Assembly: GCF_902686445.1 (NCBI RefSeq)
Contig: NC_062216.1
Coordinates: 10,623,084-10,687,083, forward strand
Length of the DNA stretch: 64,000 nt
Reading direction: 5' to 3'
DNA from: Sciurus carolinensis
Taxonomy: Eukaryota > Chordata > Mammalia > Rodentia > Sciuridae
Shown: positions 57,911 through 64,000 of the stretch, piece by piece
How the letters are laid out: every line of letters begins with the position of its first letter
Position numbering within the stretch: the first letter of the stretch is position 1
Made by a program: the position numbers and the translations under genes
The notes under the pieces: model-generated
The model's input: only the letters and a program-made list of their open reading frames with translations
The model's database searches: none
What the model was told of the DNA's origin: nothing

Positions 57911-58095
57911 TTTTTGGTACTGGGTATTGAATCCAGGGGTGCTTAACCACTGAACCACATTCTCAGCTCTTTTCTTTATTTTTTTTATTTTGAGACAGTT
58001 TCTGGCTAAGTTGCTTAGGTCCTCGATAAGCTGTTGAGTCTGGCTTTGAACTTGCAATCCTTCTGCTTCAGTCTCTGGAGCTGCTGGGATTGGTT
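57911..58095 (-). mobile_element. B1-ID dimeric SINE, minus strand
   Basis: 'tggtactgggtattgaatcc' (ID B-box complement) and 'cttctgcttcagtctctgga' with 'gctgctgggatt' (B1 complement). Confidence 0.85.
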
Positions 58096-60378
58096 TGGTT
58101 TTCAGTGTACATTTTTTGTCAGGTTTATCTGTAATGTTTTACCTTGTGATAGTATTATAGATAGCATTGACTTTAAGTTGATTTTTATTCACTGTTACTT
58201 TAGGAATACAACTGATTTTTATATACTGATTGTTTCTGTTGTCTTTCAAAAGGTACTGATTGTCTTTAGAAGTGTTTTTGTTGGTTAGGATTCTCTATGT
58301 AATTAATCACATCCTCTACACGTAAATGCTATCTCATTTCATCTATTCTAATCTTTTTGTTGCTTTTTTCCTATAGGTTAGGATGTAGGGTAAAATATTG
58401 AACAAACATGGTAACAGTTGACTTTACTGCTTTGCTCCCAATTTTATGGGAAAATTACAAGATACATCAGCTGCAAGTGTATTTTTGTTCATGTTCTTTA
58501 TCAGATTAAAGAGGTTGTCTTCTGTTAGCTTGCTCTTTTGGGGAGATACTTTTCTTTTTTGTGTGCTGGAGATAGTTACTTTGCTGTTTTTTAAAAGGTT
58601 CATGAATAAGTGTTTAATCTTGTCCATGATTTTTTTTTTGCATCAAACTAGACAATTGTATTTTTTTATTGTGTTGATATAGTGAAGTTCACTGACTGAC
58701 TTTCAAATGATAATGTGAGTCATTCTCAGAGAACATTTAGAAGGCCTTTTGTTTAGGTGAGGGGGTTTGTACCAGACGTCAACATAAGTTTTTCTGAAGT
58801 TTTAACAGAGGATTATAGTCCAATGCTTGACATTTTTATCTGAGATAATTGTTTTTTTGTTTTGAGATAAAATTTTATTATGCAAAAATCTCTGATTTGG
58901 CATTTAACCATTTCTTGCTTTAAGAAGCTTTTTTTGGAAAACATCCAGAATGAAAATTAATTTTATTTGTAATCTTGTTCCCTAAAGAAGTCCTAGATTC
59001 TCAATATTCACCCTGCATTTTACTTCTTACCAACAGGAAGCCTGAATTCTATATTCTCTATCACCACAGGCAGCAATGATAACAAATAACTTATCACTTT
59101 ATAACAAATGTTTCACTTCTCCCAACTTCTAACTAAGGTCATGTGCATTGGGATCTTGTTATGGAAATGCACTACACCAGTTATTAATTCTTTCTGCTAG
59201 ATATTGTTGCATAAGAAACTACCTCAAAGCTTAGTTACTTATATCAGCCATTTAATTTTTTTTCACAATTTTGTTCTGAATTTAGAGGGTATTAGTTTAG
59301 GGGTTATATTTTTGGGTCTCAGTGTAGCTAATGTTCATACAGTGCAGATGATTTTCAAAAGAATAAGTGTTCCAAGAATGAGAGTTTCAAGAGTGAGTAT
59401 TTGAAAATTCAGAAGCTGTAGGAAGACCATGGGAGACCCAGAATGTCTAAGACCATCCTGGCTTCTAGGAAAGTAATCTTCACTCCATATTGGATAAATG
59501 ACTTGTATGCTCATAAGCAGAAGCAAGTAATTGCAACTACTTGTTACTAATATGGAAATAGCTTTATAATACACGTATTACAATGTTTCAAACTTATCAG
59601 TCTATTCCTACATGGGATGAATGTAGAAATGTTATCAACAACCTCTGACTCAAAATCAGGAAGAATAGGTTCTAATCATTTGCAGATTTAAGGTTTTATA
59701 CAAAGGAAATCAAGCCTCCTGACCCTCGGTGCTATTGGATATGCTGGAAATTGCTGGCCTTCTCTAAAACCCATCCCTGTGGCGCGTCTGCTTTGATCAA
59801 CACCGAAGAGGACTGCATTTCCCAAGCTCCCTGACCTGCTATCTTCTAGTTAGTTCTGTCCAGTGGGGGTCACTGGATAAGATCTAGAAGATCACAAGAG
59901 TCGGGCAGCTATGGTATTTCTCCTCCCTCCTCCCTGGCATTACCAGTAGTGGCTGTGCATTCTTTAACCCCTTGGGGTCCACACCTTCTCATCCAGCCCT
60001 GACTTATGTCACAGGGGTGCTAGAGCTTCATGGCTGGATCTGGTGATATCACTCCCATTTGCCGCCCTTCCTGCCCTAAGGAGTGGGTGTGGTTCTCTGG
60101 TGGTGTTGATACCTGGGTGGCTCCACCTCCTCTGGGCAGCTCTTCATCTTTACCATTGGGTTACCTTATGCCTCACATTAATGTTCCACCATTTGAAAAA
60201 CCAAAGTGACTTCTCTGTCACCCTCAGAAGTAAAGCATAATAGACCTATGTGGTTTATCGTTTGATGTCCACTCGCAACCTAGATGTAAACTGGTGTTCC
60301 AAAGATTGTTCACTTTATTAAATTTAACAAATCAAAATGACCTTTTAATTACATTTCCCCTTTCTTATTAGTACTTAC

Positions 60379-60508
60379 CAGTGGGGGCAGCAGGAGCTTC
60401 ATTATTGCCACTGTCAATACTCCCACCCACTGAGGACTCCTCTCTTTCTTGACAATTAGGAGGTACATAATGGGTATTGCAGTGACAGTGCTTTTTGTTA
60501 TTGCATAC
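60379..60508 (-). CDS. ADAM2: ADAM2 exon: EGF-like domain end and stalk
   Basis: 130 nt: 43 codons, [20 protein letters not shown] then a Ser/Gly/Asn-rich stalk ([19 protein letters not shown]), plus one base. The Cys-x-Cys pattern HCHC and the following PPNC complete the EGF-like module begun in the previous exon (DTCNNKG). Acceptor CCCCTCAG, donor GTAAGT. It fits ADAM2 in spacing and in its low-complexity juxtamembrane stalk. No frame break. Confidence 0.93.
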
Positions 60509-60617
60509 CTGAGGGGAGGAAAATATCACCTTATAAGAGAAGCAGCTAGACTTACATGTGTTCAAATGGGTTCAGAAAAGGTCAGCTCAGGCTGACCTCT
60601 GTGGCTTGTGGGTATCT

Positions 60618-60666
<49 letters not shown>

Positions 60667-60742
60667 CGCGCGCGTATGAGCATTTACTTTCTTGGGATAG
60701 CCTAAATGATTTCTATTTTTACCTCATGGTATTGGTACTTAC
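60509..60742 (-). other. ADAM2: ADAM2 short intron with (GT)n tract
   Basis: 234 nt; donor GTAAGT, acceptor CCCTCAG. It carries a GT/GCGC alternating tract at 60618-60677. Confidence 0.85.
60618..60677. repeat. (GT)n / (GC)n alternating tract
   Basis: About 60 nt of GT with GCGC blocks, Z-DNA-prone. Confidence 0.9.
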
Positions 60743-60820
60743 ACCTTTATTGTTGCAAGTGTCTGGTTTGCAGTCATAGTTCAAGTATGTATCATCTACA
60801 CATTCCTTAGACTGGCAAAC
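60743..60820 (-). CDS. ADAM2: ADAM2 exon: Cys-rich to EGF-like junction
   Basis: 78 nt, 26 codons, [20 protein letters not shown] then TCNNKG. Acceptor CTTTTTAG, donor GTAAGT. The paired Cys spacing (VCxxxxCV...DCxxxxC) is that of the end of an ADAM cysteine-rich domain running into the EGF-like repeat. Exons upstream (disintegrin, protease-like, signal peptide) are outside the window. No frame break. Confidence 0.92.
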
Positions 60821-60929
60821 CTAAAAAGGAAAGTCAAAATAAGTCATATGCTATCTGGATCTGCAGTTTGATTTAAAGCACTCCACTATACTGAAATAGA
60901 GTCTACAATGAAATATAACCCCATCCCAG

Positions 60930-61745
60930 TTTAAAAGACTATTATTAAAAAGGCAAGAAGATAACAAATAATGGCAAGGATGTGAAGGATGGGGAATTCA
61001 TATACATTACTGGTGAGTGTAATTATGAAAAGCAGTACAAAGGAAGAAGAAAAAGGAGGAGGAGAAGATAAATAAATAAATAAATAATAAATAGATAAAT
61101 AAATTAGAACTACTCTAATATCCAACAATTCCACTCCTGGGTATTTATCCAAAGGAAATGAAATCAATACACCGAAGAGACAGCTGTGCTTTCCTGCTTA
61201 CTACAGCACTAATCATAACAGCCAAGAGAGAGAATCAACTTAAATGCCCATCAACAGATGAACAGATAAACAAAATGATTCAAACATGTGAGCACTATTC
61301 AGTCATAGAAGAATGAAACCAAAACCCTGTTTTGGTGAAAACAAGAAGGAACCTGGAGGAGATTAGGTTAAGTGAAGCAAGGCAGCTTCAGAAGGACACA
61401 TACCACATGATCTCAATCACATGTGAATCTGAAAAGGTTAAATGAAAGTTAAGAACAGAACTGCAGGGCTGGCTGGGGGGGAAGGTGAGATGGAGCGAGA
61501 CTGGTCAACAGGTACAATACAGTCAGAAAGGAGGAAAAAGTTCTGGCACTTGTTTCTAACTATCATTCATTATATATTTCAAATAGAAGAGGATTTTGAA
61601 TGCTCTGATAAAAGTTTAATGTGATAAATATGCTAATTACTCTGACTCGATCATTACACAAGCATATGCATATTTCAAAAATTTACATTGTACCCATAAA
61701 TAAGCATAATTATTATTTATCAATAAAATAAAATAATAAAAAAGA
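60930..61745 (+). mobile_element. L1 3' fragment
   Basis: 'tccactcctgggtatttatc', 'caaaggaaatgaaatcaata', 'atgcccatcaacagatgaac' and 'agcactattcagtcataga' are L1 3' phrases. (AAAT)n and GGA-rich bits are embedded at 61040-61100. Confidence 0.8.
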
Positions 61746-61799
61746 ACTTTCCCAATACCAAGTCAGTTGGCAAACATTGGAAGTGGTAGAAGTTTTTAT

Positions 61800-62485
61800 A
61801 TGTCAGATTTAAAAAAAAAATTTACAAAGAACAAAAAGAAACAGAAAAAAACACAGTCCCTTTAATGTAAGAAAACAAACTCAGAAATTTAAAGTAAGTG
61901 CACTCAATGTGCTCGGGAACCTAAAAGGAAAATAAGAACAAAGAACTGAAGTAAATCAGGATAATGATATGGAAATGAGAATGCCAACAAAAAATAGAAA
62001 TTAATAAAAGGGACTAAACAAATTTTGGTTATTAAATTGAATTAAATAATTCACTAGATGGCTTAAACAGCAACTTTGGGTAAACAGAAGAAAGAATCAA
62101 TGAACTTGAAGGTAAGACATCTGAAGTCACCAAGTCTGAGGAACACAAAGAAACGCAAAAAAAACAAAGAAAGAAAACAATGTCTAAGGGACATACAAAG
62201 CATCACCAAACAGGTGCTTGAAGGATAAAGGAAAGGAAGGGGCAGAGACATTATCAAAGAAATAATGGCGGAGAACATCCCATGTTTGAAGGAGGACATG
62301 GATCCAGAAACCTAGAAGCTCAACACCAAATAGGATAAACATAAACTCACACTGAGGCATGCTACCCTCAACATGACAAAAGATGAAGATAACTGGAAAG
62401 CAGTGAGTGAAGAATGAATCATCATGTACAAGGAATCCTCAATAAAATGATCAGCATATTTCTCAGCAGACACATCTGAGTCCAG

Positions 62486-62548
<63 letters not shown>

Positions 62549-62557
62549 CAGAGAGAC

Positions 62558-62592
<35 letters not shown>

Positions 62593-63560
62593 AGAGAGCG
62601 AGCTGTCAACTGAGGAATTCTATATTCATCAAAACTTTTTAAAATATGGGAGAAATTAAGATGTGGAGAAAATTCATTACCATGAGATCTGAACCTCAAG
62701 AATACTGAAGGGAGTACTTCAGAATGACTTATAAAAGAATGCTGGTCTTTAACCAAAAGTTGTATAATAATTTAGAGATCTCTAGTAAAGGTAAATAAAG
62801 TATAAAAACCAAGTATTACAGTAACAATTATTTGCAACTCCACTTTTTATTTTCTATGAGATATGAAAAACAAATGCATAAAAATAATTATAAGTCTAAG
62901 TTAATGGGCACACAATATAGAAGGATGCAATTTTTTGATATAAAAAAATGAACAGAGGACAAAAATACAAAGGAGCAGAGATTTCATATGTGATTGATAT
63001 TACTGTGGTAGCCATTCAAAATAGAGGGTTGTAATTTGGGAGATATAATTTTACATCCTTTAAATCACAAAGAAAGTGTCTATAGAACTCATACCAAAGG
63101 AAATAAGAAGGAAATCAAATATCCTATTACAAAACATCAATTAACACAAAAGAAGGCAATACTAGAAGAAATGAGAGACAAAAAAAAAATGATAAAACAG
63201 AAAATAAAGTGGCAAAACAAGTTCTCCATCAGGGATTACATTAATGTTAATGGATTAAATTCCACAATCTAACGGCATGGATTGGCAGACTGCAGAAGTC
63301 ACGGCCCCACGATGTGCTGTTTGCAAGAAACTAACTTGATACCCAAGGCATGAGCAGTTTTGAAAATGAAAAAGATATTCCATGAAAATAGTAACTGAAA
63401 GAGAATAGGCACGGGGAGAATAAGAGACAAAGTAGACCTTAAATCGAGCACTATTACAAGAGATAAGGAAGGATTATCTATGGATAAAGGTCAACTTACT
63501 GGCAAAACTTAAGGAACCAAGGAAGAAAATGTGGGGGTAAAAATGAAATGGAATGCTGTT
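61800..63560 (+). mobile_element. L1 ORF1 to ORF2 start fragment
   Basis: ORF1-like ('gaatcaatgaacttgaagg', 'gaacacaaagaaacgcaaa') followed by ORF2 endonuclease-like text ('acattaatgttaatggatta', 'ttgcaagaaactaacttga'). It is broken by many stops and contains the (GA)n tract at 62490-62600. Confidence 0.75.
62488..62600. repeat. (GA)n microsatellite
   Basis: About 110 nt of GA with a few CA or GGA breaks. Confidence 0.95.
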
Positions 63561-64000
63561 TGTACCATCTGTCAAAATGCATAAATGCATTCTACTCTCA
63601 CGTACAACAAATGAGAACAAATATAAAAAAAGTTTAAAAAAAAGGAATGAAACTCTGATACATGCTACAAACACAGGTGGACCTTGAAAGCGTTAGGCAA
63701 GTGAAAAAAGCCAGACGCAGGAAGGCAGACCCTGTATGGCTCTCCTCACAAAAGGGACCTAGAATATTTAGATTCAGAGTCAGAAAGTGTAATAGTGATG
63801 AGCAGAGTCTGTGAAGAGAGGTTATCAGGACTCATCATTGACTGAACAGATTGGGAGGATGAGAAATCCCTAGCAACGGAGAGGTGACAGATGTTCACCA
63901 CCAATGTACCCACGTTCCTGAACCACAAATCCAAGCAGGACCACAGTGGCAAAGTTTATGCAATGCACATTTTACCACAAAAATAGTTTGCAGATCATGT

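Larger units (their letters stand above)
56705..60378 (-). other. ADAM2: ADAM2 intron between stalk and transmembrane exons
   Basis: Donor GTAAGT, acceptor CTCCTAG. AT-rich. It contains the (TTCC)n tract and B1-ID SINE at 57790-58095; the rest looks single-copy. No exon recognised in it. Confidence 0.8.
60821..64000 (-). other. ADAM2: ADAM2 intron, L1-filled, running off the window edge
   Basis: No further ADAM2 exon was found up to the window end. The DNA is mostly L1 relics, AT-rich spacer and simple repeats. Confidence 0.65.

Noticed and set aside
57723..58057. Lys/Glu/Gly-rich and Ser/Pro/Phe-rich open frames
   Set aside because: They are translations of the (TTCC)n microsatellite in different frames. 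The same applies at 10569-10860.
1..64000. CRISPR arrays, operons or bacterial-type systems
   Set aside because: The window is mammalian DNA; the direct repeats seen are microsatellites and retroposons.

Overview
The window is nuclear DNA from a mammal, and the repeats point to a squirrel-like rodent. Evidence: tRNA-Ala-derived ID SINEs, dimeric B1-ID SINEs of the kind known from squirrels and dormice, MIR, MaLR/MLT1 LTRs, many decayed LINE-1 copies and a Tigger-type DNA transposon piece. Genes are split into short exons with GT-AG introns. There are no operons, CRISPR arrays or bacterial signals. The species is an inference from repeat style.

Two protein genes can be supported, both on the minus strand. 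The first is GULO (L-gulono-1,4-lactone oxidase, last step of vitamin C synthesis). All twelve exons lie between about 29.24 kb (start codon) and 7.42 kb (stop), with the 3' UTR running to a poly(A) signal near 6.88 kb. Exon lengths add up to a 440-residue protein, the usual family length, and all 22 splice sites are GT/AG. There is one break: exon 10 has 166 nt where 165 are needed. The extra base sits in a run of seven G (minus strand) at 9880-9886. As written, the frame changes after residue 346, the HWAK motif is lost, and reading stops at about residue 407. This is either a very young loss of vitamin C synthesis or a homopolymer error in the assembly.

The second gene is the 3' part of ADAM2 (fertilin beta, sperm surface). 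Three consecutive coding exons are visible: the end of the Cys-rich region leading into the EGF-like domain (60743-60820), EGF-like plus stalk (60379-60508), and transmembrane plus cytoplasmic tail (56542-56704). Upstream exons lie beyond the window's right edge. The last short coding exon and the 3' UTR probably lie around 54.5-55.0 kb but are not resolved. GULO next to ADAM2 on the same strand matches the rodent arrangement as I recall it.

Layout: 1-6.8 kb is intergenic DNA 3' of GULO, with a CpG-rich block carrying a perfect heat-shock element (possibly the promoter side of the next gene, by synteny CLU), an ERV-like LTR and an old L1 end. 6.9-29.5 kb is GULO. 29.5-54.5 kb is intergenic: MaLR/MLT1 and ERV-like LTRs, a 5'-truncated L1 with a telomere-like tract, a candidate conserved element near 33.4-33.6 kb, and from 40.8 to 52.1 kb a nested L1 complex. 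54.5-64 kb is the ADAM2 3' portion, with introns full of L1, SINE and microsatellite sequence. Most other open frames are L1 remnants, microsatellite translations or shadows of these exons.
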